From: an uncultured Prevotellaceae bacterium | Lineage (GTDB): Bacteria; Bacteroidota; Bacteroidia; Bacteroidales; Bacteroidaceae | Direction of reading: 5' to 3' | Assembly: GCA_902767775.1 (NCBI GenBank) | Contig: CACXIP010000009.1 | Coordinates: 62,001 to 126,000, forward strand | Length of the DNA stretch: 64,000 nucleotides | Part shown: one piece after another, positions 18,401 through 27,370 of the stretch | How positions within the stretch are numbered: position 1 is the first letter of the stretch | Layout: every line of letters begins with the position of its first letter | Translations under genes and position numbers: made by a program | Notes under the pieces: model-generated | Told to the model about the DNA's origin: nothing | Databases searched by the model: none | The model's input: only the letters and a program-made list of their open reading frames with translations

Positions 18401-20356
18401 CCAGAGAGTGTGACCGATGACAACGTGGAGAAGCGGGCTATGCAACTGAGCAAGAACTTCAACATCTGCGCCAATATTCTCCAGAGTGACGGAACATGGA
18501 AAAAGCATGTGGTGTATCAGAGCAAAGAGGCTAACATCAAGCCGGTGGCCGCCATTCAGGACGACGGGAAAGCTGCCGTGATATGGCAGTCGGGGACGTT
18601 CGACGAGTCGATGGCAGAGACCGACTCCATCATGAGGCAGTACATGGATGGTTACCTGCTCTACAGCCGTTTCGATGGTAAGCAATGGGGCGAACCGATA
18701 AGAATCACACGCATTTTCAAAAATAATACCGTGGGCGACTATCAGGCCATCATGAGAAACGACACCGTGCTGTTGGCAGTACAAGAGTCAAGAAAAACTG
18801 CTGCAGAAACTCCAAAAGAAGAACTGCGATATTACTCCATTCCAGCAAATCCATATCAATCACACTATTTTGCCGAGACCATCAATGTCACTAACTTCTC
18901 AATCAAAAAAGTGGGTGATTACAATGTCGTCGGTCTGACCCATGAGATTGACACCTGCAAATATGATGTCTATGTGAAGACATTGAATATGAACGGCATG
19001 CCGAACGGGAAAGCTGCCACTGATGTGGGGCTGCAGAAATACTCGCCCATCGGAGCGCGCATAGTGCCCGCTGCCAATGCGTCGAATGTGGCCGACTTCG
19101 CGCTGATGTGGATGGAGAACACCGACAGGGAAAGCAAGGAAGATGGCAACAGGGAAAGCCTTGGCGGACACAGAAGGGTGATCAACGCCGCCAGGATGAG
19201 TTACACCGGCGATTTGCTCGCTGCCACTCCCATCACCGTGGGCATGGAGAGAGACGACCTGGTCATGCTCGATTTTGACGGATATCTGGACGACGACCGC
19301 ATCAAGGTACTCTATACATTGACAGACCCCGAACTCGCCGGAGGAACTGTGGTGGTGGAAAACGAGAAATACTTCAGCAACAGTTTCAACTACGACCTGA
19401 TGTTCGACCAAAGGGCTGCGATTGATGGAGTCTATATCCCGCTTGTGCTTATGGTGAACAATACCGGCACTTCTGCCATCAGAGGGGTCACCGCACATCT
19501 CAACAACCAGACCATAGAGGTGGAGGATGCGTTTATTCCTCCGTTCCAGTCCAAGTACTTTATCTTGTCCTATGTGATGGATGATGATTTCACTGGGTAT
19601 ATCTCCTCGAAAGTGGACGTGGAGTATGAGAATATTTTCAAATCGACATTCAACAGCCGCCGAAAAGTGAGCAACCTCCGCTCCACTATGACTAAAGTAA
19701 CTACGGTGAACAATGTGGATACGGAGATGAGGGTGCTCTCTCAATCTGTCGATGACAAGGGAAACAATACGCTCGTAGTGGAGGTGGTGAACAACTCGAA
19801 GGTCAAACTGCGCCCTGACCAGTCGATTTTGGTGGCCGTTTTGGACAATCCACGACTGAGCGAGGAGAGTTTGATGACCAAGATGGTGAAAATCCCTGCC
19901 AGTGAGATGAGAGACTATGGCACGTACCAGAAACTTATCACTACCATTACAGTACCATCGGTCAAAAACGACGTCCAGGCGGTAGTGGCAGCAACGGTTG
20001 TGCCCGAAAACGCCCGATCTATATCGGAAATGAGCATATATCGGGAGATTAACCCGAACGACAGCTACCAGTATGTCACACTCCATGAAAGCGGTATCCC
20101 CACTTATATCGACGGAGTGAGAACCGACCTAAGGGCCGACAAACAAATGAAGGGGAAGCGCATCACATTCGCTTACAAGGAAAACGGCATCCTGGTGTGG
20201 GGACTCAACAAAGAGGAGACCATCAGACTCTACGACCTCGACGGTAAGGAACTTTTCACCAGAAAGGCCAATGGCACAGAGATGTTCATCCCAATCAACC
20301 GCCATGCGTTCTTCGTGTTGAACGCAAATGATGAAAGTATTAAATTTCTGTTCTGA
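15449..20356 (+). CDS. Giant secreted protein of unknown function (1635 aa) with CARDB-like repeats and sorting-like tail
   Basis: A signal peptide covers residues 1-23 (ending CSLAQ). The rest is beta-rich and mostly unfamiliar. Residues about 30-560 look like several beta-sandwich modules. Residues about 560-640 form a Glu/Lys-rich linker. Residues about 660-870 are glycine- and aromatic-rich (FGFKLDCYVGGQMGITTL and following), possibly an amphipathic beta structure. Residues about 890-1290 have repeated short strands resembling a beta-propeller. Two CARDB-like adhesion modules lie near 1327-1397 (PLVLMVNNTGTSAIRG) and 1424-1530. The last 50 residues, with TIRLYDLDGKELFTR and HAFFVLNANDESIKFLF, resemble the C-terminal sorting domain of type IX secretion cargo. 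I do not recognise a named family. It is the second gene of a four-gene surface cluster. Confidence 0.85.
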   Translation: MKHIKFIVTLVVLWCIGTTCSLAQEFRLLMSRSIMEMPDYKKATAIDKITDWIEVSDGGIYSNFMEVNDFLQKMKIPGLKGLEEANQFRRMRDRTILTFKIDDQGKYYSYNVVAKHGNITKKLTTSKFFFMNVPMSDEPVELTISSIYAPDKAIHIKCQSAPFGNDSLYVFQLDKVCQKVDDTFNIEVLMSDSTLENLPITNQKFQCVFSQSERYPTKAYLGVTGKKLELDINKWNPGVGLAASFNALALKKECNFTTHNAEFATFNWIGAGLFAQYDTLFLQVRNSKSQLIKDARINIQRIDYDQQPVSDTDVCFLGVDEKTGDYMILTKGYPAYIEVQADGYMPLLYHYTGAADPETKVLSKTGISDYVVMTEGDVNNNETVFFKKELRFLSKKEYYLNAKKKIWDADIVVLDLVKEPVTETVFFTPNGGTEEMKMADGELREKYVTLDLHYAVPKNAPLGEAGVVELDYKDSEGKGYAPHLSDDVIDANIYTGLAHSFVVSKYDLSECIPEGETAALTLRNGDMNDKAFPLLCNFTYTQDEIEEKAEEETVAPGKELENENPKSKMDDALEMRVPINFSFKFGDNVKMSLAVTLNYLKMEINWKLTLTLFNPEEDQGEKMDRAQKRNKTVNGYKNFKTSESTSLNMIDGKADKDSELNEMFSQNIESGMGWVFKFFASGKVPFKGWGVHARTNFFDFVEELGGSMGYSVKYSLSSMGNLLRAKNMEAAATWADLIETFIRFGFKLDCYVGGQMGITTLRDGYSDQAEGRGLYLEAMAYAILAAWLEAGLPTNPVINFAVGVRGGGKLGIYGKFVHSFGDNFGLGLKLTALALVQYYINIDTFIGGYHKSGNFFDVGGSKLFPDDDTNPYHKDFPNWLPKNSRSRANSYKPLKTEVDAGYGKVVLESVASDAYPDYLGEDMFVVNHLHDSQIYDDDGIDVVDIKSGKSTKISSDEYLAIRHDMSVSGDKKIIVYQQCDTIVKPESVTDDNVEKRAMQLSKNFNICANILQSDGTWKKHVVYQSKEANIKPVAAIQDDGKAAVIWQSGTFDESMAETDSIMRQYMDGYLLYSRFDGKQWGEPIRITRIFKNNTVGDYQAIMRNDTVLLAVQESRKTAAETPKEELRYYSIPANPYQSHYFAETINVTNFSIKKVGDYNVVGLTHEIDTCKYDVYVKTLNMNGMPNGKAATDVGLQKYSPIGARIVPAANASNVADFALMWMENTDRESKEDGNRESLGGHRRVINAARMSYTGDLLAATPITVGMERDDLVMLDFDGYLDDDRIKVLYTLTDPELAGGTVVVENEKYFSNSFNYDLMFDQRAAIDGVYIPLVLMVNNTGTSAIRGVTAHLNNQTIEVEDAFIPPFQSKYFILSYVMDDDFTGYISSKVDVEYENIFKSTFNSRRKVSNLRSTMTKVTTVNNVDTEMRVLSQSVDDKGNNTLVVEVVNNSKVKLRPDQSILVAVLDNPRLSEESLMTKMVKIPASEMRDYGTYQKLITTITVPSVKNDVQAVVAATVVPENARSISEMSIYREINPNDSYQYVTLHESGIPTYIDGVRTDLRADKQMKGKRITFAYKENGILVWGLNKEETIRLYDLDGKELFTRKANGTEMFIPINRHAFFVLNANDESIKFLF

Positions 20357-20357
20357 C

Positions 20358-23300
20358 ATGATGAAGAAAACAATCTCAGTATCCAGACTAATAGTCCTTG
20401 CCGTGATTTTGGCCATGCCATGTGCGGCATCAGCGCAGGTGAGCGACAACACTTTCGTGTTTCTCCGTGGCGATGGTACAGACAAAAATCCATTCATCAT
20501 CGACAGCTACGAGTCGTTGGTGGAATTCCGTGAACTCGTGGCATTGACCCCGCTTGAAAACAGGTACCGAAATGTGTTGGTCAAAGCCGACATCGACCTG
20601 GGAGCCGACCCCAACTGGGCACCCATACGATACTACGACTCGCAACACAAGTGGTATTTCAAGGGTATCGTTGATGGACAGGGACATACCATCTCCAACA
20701 TGACCATCAACAAAAGCATCGATGCCATACGCACCGATGAGGTTTATCTGGGACTCTTCGGAAGGACCGACGATGACAACTACACCATGGTGAGCAACCT
20801 CAATCTGAGAAACACAAAAATCAATGTTACACTTGAGGCAGAGCCAGAAAACAAACTTGATGTGAATGTTGGAGCGCTGGTTGGCTATGACGAATGTATG
20901 GTAAACAATATCAACGTGGATGGAGAAATAACCATTAACGATGAGAGCAGCGCGACCTCAAAAACCAGATACATCAATGTGGGTGGAATAGCAGGGGCCA
21001 TTTGCAATAAAGGCCATATCAACAACAATCCAGGCAACCATAGTCAACCCAACAGACTGAATGCCGACATCAACATCCACTCCACCGCCCTTGGGTCAAG
21101 AATCGGGGGTATCGTGGGGTATGCAGAGTTATTAGACTTAAAGGATTGTACTTCGTCGGGCATGCTGATGGGGCGTGTCGTGGAGCCGGATTTACCCAAT
21201 TCGGCCGATAGATGGGACATCTCGATAGGAGGCATCTGCGGATATTCCAACAACAGCGATTACAGTTGCAGTTATGAAGGGTTATGTTCTGTAAGCAGGG
21301 TCTATGGAGGCAACTGGACAGGTGGGCTGTTTGGTTATATGTATACCGATTTCGCTCCCTTGTCCTCATTTTTTTATTTTACTAATTGCTATGCTGCAGG
21401 TGGTGTCTCCGATGCCTATAACAGTTCAGGCGGGCTAATAGGATTTATCCTTAAAAACAACAATTCGGACCGTACCACCACCGTAAAACTCACCAACTGC
21501 TATTATGCCGGCACGCTCACATTGCTGGGACAAAAAAATGGCAAGTCCATGGTTGGAAATTACGAGGGTGACATCGGTTTGATGGAGTATAAATTCAACA
21601 ACTGTTTCTACGACAAAAAGTTGATGACCGACGACACCGACTATCAGACACTGATGGATGAGGAATCGTCAGAGCAGATGAGGTCTTATATCTACGGATT
21701 TGAAACAACAGAAGTCATCGGCGAGGGTATACAATTCACCACGCTGGCAAACGAGGAGGAATGGATATTTGCCGAAAACCGTTATCCGCAGCTCAAATCC
21801 ATAAAAGACACCCCTGTGTCAACACTTGCCGTGACTCCTATATTCTTCAAAGAAAATGAGAATGCCGAGCGCGTGTATCTCGGAGTCACTCTGACGGAGG
21901 CCAAATACGGAGGCCAAACAGCCACATGGTCGGCACCAGTGGGCAACGGCAGCGTGATAGGACTACGTCTGATGTCGGATGCCGTGGGATATGAGATACT
22001 GACGCTGACTGCCGGCACCTGTGTAAAACGGCTCAACCTCTTCATGGCCAACTCGGACGACAAATGGGAGGGTGAGGCACATATCCCTACCGGAGAGAAA
22101 GGCGAGGTGTTCAGTATAGGCAATGGTACGGCGCAGAATCCCTATCTCATTATGAATGCGGGACAGCTGGCCTATGCTGTGAAGCACAACGAACAAAACG
22201 AATACTACAAGATTGGGCATGACATTATCATCAACCGCAACCTACTGACCAACACCGAGGCGGCAATACCGTGGATTGACACCAAGAAAGCGGTTTACTC
22301 ATGGAAAGCCTATCTCGATGGGGACGGGCATCTCGTACACGGCATGTATCTGCCCACGCAGTCGGCAAACGACAAAAGCCATCAGCACGGATTGCTGGGA
22401 AGTATCGCCTCCACAGGCCGTGTGGCCAACATGGGAATGGTGGAGACAGTCATCACCGACGATTTCTCGGGGATTTCCAATGAAGAGTCCTACGTGGGAA
22501 GCATTGCAGGCACCATAGAAAGCGGAGGAACCTTGGAAAACTGCTTCACCAACGGATATATCATGCTCAAGGCCCAGCAGGGTCTGCTCTACGCGGGAGG
22601 CATCTGCGGCAAAGCCTCCGGCAACATCACCGACTGCCTCAACGCCACATCGGTGATGAGCACCGAGCGTAATGTCATGTCAGGTCAGATTGGCGGAATC
22701 GCAGGAAAAGCGGACAACGCAACATTCGCCAACTGCCTCAATATCGGCAGGATTTCCCATTACGATGAACTTAACGAAAAATGGGCGGGCGGCATTTGTC
22801 CAGGTAATGGATACACCAACAATGACTGTTATTTCGACTTGATGACGACCGCATGCGACAAGACTGGAACCGCCGGAAAGTCAACCGCACAACTAACTGA
22901 TGGAAGCCTCTTCTCGGAACTTAGCAGATGGACTGCCGAGGCCAACTTCTATCCCGTGCTCAAGACCTTCGCCATGACCGACTACATGAAGCTAATATCA
23001 CGGCCTCTCACTTTCGATGAAAACGACTGTTCGGCAGAGACGAAAAACATTCTTGAACTGCCTCTTGGAAACATCAAATGGGATATGCCTACGAATGAGG
23101 CCTGCCTCAACCTATATGCAGACCATGGACTCGCCGAGCCGAAAGCCAAAGGCACAGTGGGACTGACGGCGACCCTGAACTCCAAAAATGGACATGACAA
23201 GTCGCAAAATATGGTATTCATCACAGTGCCCGACGACTTCGTGGAAGGGATACAGTTTGTTGACCCCGAGGCGAGAAAAGCATGCGTGGAAGCCTTCGGC

Positions 23301-24569
23301 AGCAACGGTGTCATCACGCTCGAACAAGCCATGAGCGTCACCGACTTCACTCCATTCATCAACCACTCATCATCCTCAGCCATTGTCTCGTTCCCAGAGA
23401 TGCGCTATTTCTCGGGAATCACCAGACTCACCAACCAACTCAGCACCTGCTCCAGTCTCGAGGAGGTAGAACTCCCCCTTGGACTGAAAACCATCGCTGC
23501 CGACGCATTCAGTGGGTGCAGCAGCCTTGAGACGGTCTCATTGCCAGTGAACCTCACGAGTGTGGAACCCTATGCATTCAGAGCCTCCAGCATCAAACAG
23601 ATAGAAGTGAACAATGGCAACGAACATTTCAAGAGCCGCGAAGGAGTGCTTTTCAATGACAATGAGTATATCGTGGCATACCCGCCTAAGAAAGAGGGGA
23701 AAAGCTATATGTATACCGCTCCTGTCAACGGCATCCTCACTGGCGCATTCCAAGTAACAGAGCATTTGGAAACACTGTATATCGGCGATGACGAGGGCAA
23801 CTACATCGACCTTAAAAGGAATGCCATCCCCACCAACCTACAAGTGTATATCAATGATGCTACCGACAACGCCACCTATATCGACACCTACCGCTACGAC
23901 GAGTCACGCGACTGGCAATACATCGATGCGGAAGACAACCTGGCACGTTATTTCCCGTTGAAAGTCACCTCGGCAAAGTATGCAACCATGTGCATCTACT
24001 TCAACACCATATTACCTAAGGGACTGAAATCCTACTATTGTTATGACAGAGACGATAAGGAGAAGGGTGTGGCTCTGTTTTATGAGTTGGGCAGCAAAGT
24101 GCATGGTGGAGTGCCGGTTCTGATTTACGGCAACAAGGCAGGCATCTATCCATTGTATGAATCCGACGAGGACATGACAGAGCCAGAAAACCTCTGCGAC
24201 TACTTTCAAGGAAGCGGTGAGGAAGGATTCATAGTGGGCGACCAATCGGGCTCATCAGGCACAGTACAGGGCAGCATACTCACACTGGGGCATAACAGTA
24301 AGGGCGAACTGGGGTTCTTCGTCTTCAGAAGCGACACCAACAAGATTCCCGCCTATAGGGCATATCTTGTCGCAGAAACACTCTCTGCCGCCAATGGCTT
24401 AAGAATATCCATCGAGGATGCCAACGACATCACCTCACCCATTTCCGACGTTCAACGCACCTCTTCCATCTACGACCTTTCTGGCAGGAAGGTAGCCGAG
24501 GGTTCCGACTTGCGCCGCCTACCCAAGGGTATATACATACAGAATGGCAGAAAAATTTCTATCAAGTGA
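20358..24569 (+). CDS. GLUG-repeat and BspA-like leucine-rich-repeat surface protein
   Basis: The start at 20358 (MMKKTISVSRL) places a clean signal peptide at the N-terminus; an in-frame ATG at 20328 lies inside the previous gene. Of 1403 residues, about 60-480 and 590-870 carry GLUG-type repeats, recognisable from GGIAGA, GGIVGY, GGLFGY, GGLIGF, GSIAGT and GGIAGKA. Residues about 1014-1115 are BspA-type leucine-rich repeats (CSSLEEVELPLGLKTIAADAF, CSSLETVSLPVNLTSVEPYAF). The C-terminus, SSIYDLSGRKVAEGSDLRRL followed by PKGIYIQNGRKISIK, is the sorting-like tail common in Prevotella secreted proteins. Such proteins are thought to act as adhesins or ligand binders at the cell surface. The gene starts one base after the giant gene's stop, so the two are translationally linked. 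Confidence 0.9.
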   Translation: MMKKTISVSRLIVLAVILAMPCAASAQVSDNTFVFLRGDGTDKNPFIIDSYESLVEFRELVALTPLENRYRNVLVKADIDLGADPNWAPIRYYDSQHKWYFKGIVDGQGHTISNMTINKSIDAIRTDEVYLGLFGRTDDDNYTMVSNLNLRNTKINVTLEAEPENKLDVNVGALVGYDECMVNNINVDGEITINDESSATSKTRYINVGGIAGAICNKGHINNNPGNHSQPNRLNADINIHSTALGSRIGGIVGYAELLDLKDCTSSGMLMGRVVEPDLPNSADRWDISIGGICGYSNNSDYSCSYEGLCSVSRVYGGNWTGGLFGYMYTDFAPLSSFFYFTNCYAAGGVSDAYNSSGGLIGFILKNNNSDRTTTVKLTNCYYAGTLTLLGQKNGKSMVGNYEGDIGLMEYKFNNCFYDKKLMTDDTDYQTLMDEESSEQMRSYIYGFETTEVIGEGIQFTTLANEEEWIFAENRYPQLKSIKDTPVSTLAVTPIFFKENENAERVYLGVTLTEAKYGGQTATWSAPVGNGSVIGLRLMSDAVGYEILTLTAGTCVKRLNLFMANSDDKWEGEAHIPTGEKGEVFSIGNGTAQNPYLIMNAGQLAYAVKHNEQNEYYKIGHDIIINRNLLTNTEAAIPWIDTKKAVYSWKAYLDGDGHLVHGMYLPTQSANDKSHQHGLLGSIASTGRVANMGMVETVITDDFSGISNEESYVGSIAGTIESGGTLENCFTNGYIMLKAQQGLLYAGGICGKASGNITDCLNATSVMSTERNVMSGQIGGIAGKADNATFANCLNIGRISHYDELNEKWAGGICPGNGYTNNDCYFDLMTTACDKTGTAGKSTAQLTDGSLFSELSRWTAEANFYPVLKTFAMTDYMKLISRPLTFDENDCSAETKNILELPLGNIKWDMPTNEACLNLYADHGLAEPKAKGTVGLTATLNSKNGHDKSQNMVFITVPDDFVEGIQFVDPEARKACVEAFGSNGVITLEQAMSVTDFTPFINHSSSSAIVSFPEMRYFSGITRLTNQLSTCSSLEEVELPLGLKTIAADAFSGCSSLETVSLPVNLTSVEPYAFRASSIKQIEVNNGNEHFKSREGVLFNDNEYIVAYPPKKEGKSYMYTAPVNGILTGAFQVTEHLETLYIGDDEGNYIDLKRNAIPTNLQVYINDATDNATYIDTYRYDESRDWQYIDAEDNLARYFPLKVTSAKYATMCIYFNTILPKGLKSYYCYDRDDKEKGVALFYELGSKVHGGVPVLIYGNKAGIYPLYESDEDMTEPENLCDYFQGSGEEGFIVGDQSGSSGTVQGSILTLGHNSKGELGFFVFRSDTNKIPAYRAYLVAETLSAANGLRISIEDANDITSPISDVQRTSSIYDLSGRKVAEGSDLRRLPKGIYIQNGRKISIK

Positions 24570-24604
24570 AGACCTCAGTTCACCTACATAAAACAACATC
24601 AGAA

Positions 24605-27076
24605 ATGACGAGAATATATAACATCGAGAAGGTCGCAGCACTCGTGCTGACACTTATCCTTTCTTTATCCGTAAGCGACATCTCTGCCAAGGCAAGGAGG
24701 GGATATGCGCTTTGGTGCAAGGCAAACACCACATTGTATTTCGTCCAAGCAGACACCAAGCCCGATTCCTATAATCAAAACACCATTGATTATGCATGGG
24801 AAATCACCGATGAGAACCTAAGCAATGGTGTGGCGGCTCCGGCATGGATAAGAACCACTCTGAATAGTGCTGACGGAGCAATAAAGGTGCCCCAACAGGT
24901 CACCACGGTGGTTGTAGACCATAGTTTCAGATTCGTTGTTCCGGCGGGCTTCTACAGTTGGTTTCATGGTTGCGTCAACCTGAAGACAGTGAGAGGACTC
25001 TGCTACCTCAACACAAGCCGAGCGGGATATATGAACAAGATGTTCTACGGCTGCACCTCTCTCGAGACCATCGATTTCACTGGAGTCGACATGAAGCCTA
25101 TCTTCAATACCACCATGATGTTCTATGGGTGCAACTCGCTTCGTACCATCCATGCCGATGAGGCATGGACACCGACCTACTCTGCCTATATGTTCACAGG
25201 ATGCGAAAAACTCCCACGCTTCGACAGCAGCAAGGTTGACGCATCGATGGCTAATGGAGATGATGGCTATTTCAACACCAACAACAATGTCTACGCCTTG
25301 CGTCTCAATGGCGTGGGCAGCGCTGACGATTACCTCTATTTTGTCAGGACACCCGAGACCATCGCCGTAAACAGCGAGTACAATGGGAAAATAGTGAATG
25401 CAGTTTATGCCTACGACGATTTCAAGGTGGTACACTCTGGTGACGACTGGACATGGGCATGGAGTGGAAATAGCTTGATTCGGCATGTGGTCATCGAACC
25501 CAGTTTTCGCAATGTACATCTTCCGACCCTCGAGGGATTTTTTAAAGGTGACCCCAACAATTCCATCACTGATATTGACGGTTTGGAATACATCAACACC
25601 TCAGAGGTGACCTCCATGCGGAGCATGTTTGATGGTTGCGTCGAGCTTACCTCTCTTGATGTGAGTTCACTCGACATGAGCAGCATACAAGACATGGGCC
25701 ATATGTTCGATGGGTGCATTAAGGTCACAAGCATCAATCTATCGGGCGTCAACACCTCGAATGTCACCAATATGGAATACCTCTTCGCAGGATGCTCAAA
25801 TCTCCAGTCGTTAGACTTGTCTTCTCTCGACACCAGACGGGTCACCACGATGAGCCATCTTTTCGAAAGATGCCGGTCACTGAACGCACTCGATGTCAGT
25901 CCGCTCAACACTTCATCTGTCACCGACATGGACGCGATGTTCGCAGGCTGCTATTTCCAAAACAATGGCGGCACCACCGGTCTGCAGGAACTGGATGTCA
26001 ATGCGTTCGACATGACCAACGTGACCAACACCAAGGAGATGTTTCTTAATTGCGGAGCATTAAAGACCATTTTCTGCGACAACACATGGGACGTTCCAGT
26101 AAGCGATGATATGTTCAAAGGCTGTACCAGCCTTTCTGCCCATATCAGTTATGACCCGGAAAAGGTTGACGGTGCCTACGCCAACCCCCATACGGGATAT
26201 TTCTACTCAGAGATGTATCCTCCCACTTACGATCCGCAAGGCAGGTTCATCATCAGCGATGTCGCCAGATGGGAAGAGTTTGCCGGGCTCGTGAACAACG
26301 GGGAAAGCAATTTGAATGCAGTCATGATCAAGGATGTGGACCTTGGCGACTCTCAGATGAAGATAGGAACAAATGAGTATCCCTATACCGGCACATTTGA
26401 GGGCAACGGACACCAGTTGAATATTGCATATGTCAGTACGGCCAGAAACTGTGCTCCTTTCTCCGTGGTGAAGGGATGCTCCATAGCCAACCTGCATGTC
26501 ACTGGCAGCATTCAGACCAACAATATGGGAACAGGAGGATTGATTGGAAAGGCCACACAATCAGAAAACACCATTACCATCTCTAAATGTTGGTCGAGCG
26601 TGTCCATCAACTCGACGATTGATGGTGGGGGGCATATCGGAGGATTTATTGGAGAAGACTACGTGTCAAAAATCGATATCACTAATTGTCTGTTTGATGG
26701 CGAGATTATCGGAAAGAAAACTCATGGATGCGGTGGCTTCATAGGGTATATAAGTGATGATAATTCGAAGTCTCCTGTAACCATTACAAATTCTCTTATG
26801 AATGCCACCATAGACTTTAATGATGAATTTGTTTCGCCGTATGCAAGCGGTACGTTCTATGGATTCAGTAGGAGAATTCTGTCCGATACGAATGATGATC
26901 ATTATGATTATGTAACAATCAACTCCAGTGGATATACCCAAAGTTTTGGCTGCACTACAAACCAAGGAATGAATCTTACCAATATAACCGATGCCGATGA
27001 AATCATCAGGAGCATTGGTGGTTCTAATAAACAACACTGGTGCGTAGTAGATGGTAAACCCGCACTGAAGTATTGA
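24605..27076 (+). CDS. DUF285 (BspA-like) and GLUG surface protein
   Basis: The ATG at 24605 gives a good signal peptide (LVLTLILSLSVSDISAKA); the frame can be extended to a GTG at 24566 overlapping the previous stop, but that would bury the signal. Of 823 residues, about 115-212 and 312-522 are DUF285 repeats, with the recurring pattern 'T..M..MF.GC..L..LD.S' (for example NVTNMEYLFAGCSNLQSLDL). Residues about 542-823 are GLUG-like (GTGGLIGKATQSEN, GGHIGGFIGEDYVSKI). Unlike its two upstream neighbours it lacks a recognisable sorting tail and ends WCVVDGKPALKY. The final 400 bp is visibly AT-richer. A binding or adhesion role is inferred from the family. Confidence 0.88.
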   Translation: MTRIYNIEKVAALVLTLILSLSVSDISAKARRGYALWCKANTTLYFVQADTKPDSYNQNTIDYAWEITDENLSNGVAAPAWIRTTLNSADGAIKVPQQVTTVVVDHSFRFVVPAGFYSWFHGCVNLKTVRGLCYLNTSRAGYMNKMFYGCTSLETIDFTGVDMKPIFNTTMMFYGCNSLRTIHADEAWTPTYSAYMFTGCEKLPRFDSSKVDASMANGDDGYFNTNNNVYALRLNGVGSADDYLYFVRTPETIAVNSEYNGKIVNAVYAYDDFKVVHSGDDWTWAWSGNSLIRHVVIEPSFRNVHLPTLEGFFKGDPNNSITDIDGLEYINTSEVTSMRSMFDGCVELTSLDVSSLDMSSIQDMGHMFDGCIKVTSINLSGVNTSNVTNMEYLFAGCSNLQSLDLSSLDTRRVTTMSHLFERCRSLNALDVSPLNTSSVTDMDAMFAGCYFQNNGGTTGLQELDVNAFDMTNVTNTKEMFLNCGALKTIFCDNTWDVPVSDDMFKGCTSLSAHISYDPEKVDGAYANPHTGYFYSEMYPPTYDPQGRFIISDVARWEEFAGLVNNGESNLNAVMIKDVDLGDSQMKIGTNEYPYTGTFEGNGHQLNIAYVSTARNCAPFSVVKGCSIANLHVTGSIQTNNMGTGGLIGKATQSENTITISKCWSSVSINSTIDGGGHIGGFIGEDYVSKIDITNCLFDGEIIGKKTHGCGGFIGYISDDNSKSPVTITNSLMNATIDFNDEFVSPYASGTFYGFSRRILSDTNDDHYDYVTINSSGYTQSFGCTTNQGMNLTNITDADEIIRSIGGSNKQHWCVVDGKPALKY

Positions 27077-27134
27077 CTTAGGATGCAGAATCGGAAATGC
27101 TTTCCACGTTAAACACACTGTTATTAAATGAAAT

Positions 27135-27161
27135 GGAGTGAAAGAAAACCTCTTTCACTCC
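27135..27161. terminator. Hairpin between the surface cluster and tRNA-Ser
   Basis: A perfect 10-bp stem GGAGTGAAAG / CTTTCACTCC with a 7-nt loop lies just after the tRNA 3' end on the minus strand and 58 bp after the surface cluster on the plus strand. The T-run is weak, but position and symmetry suggest termination for both. Confidence 0.6.
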
Positions 27162-27165
27162 AAAG

Positions 27166-27253
27166 CGGAAAGGATAGGATTCGAACCTACGAACCGCTTT
27201 TGACGGTTACACGCTTTCCAGGCGTGCCTCTTCAGCCACTCGAGCACCTTTCC
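27166..27253 (-). tRNA. tRNA-Ser (anticodon GGA)
   Basis: The 88-nt gene has acceptor strands GGAAAGG and CCTTTCC with discriminator G, the anticodon loop CTGGAAA giving anticodon GGA, a long variable arm typical of class II serine tRNA, and the T-loop GTTCGAATC. CCA is not encoded. Confidence 0.97.
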
Positions 27254-27370
27254 TGATACATTGACTGTTTCGGGGTGCAAAATTACATGATTATTCCAAA
27301 ATAAAAGAATTTTTGAACTGTTTTTTTTGAAAAAAGTGATTTCGTTGGTTGTGGGGTTCTCTGTTCAGTA

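Noticed and set aside
18899..20086. 395-codon open frame on the minus strand
   Set aside because: It lies antisense within the giant secreted-protein gene and shows no recognisable domain or start context.
27166..27253. tRNA-Ser as an integration site for a mobile element
   Set aside because: No integrase, direct repeat of the tRNA 3' end or phage gene was found on either side.
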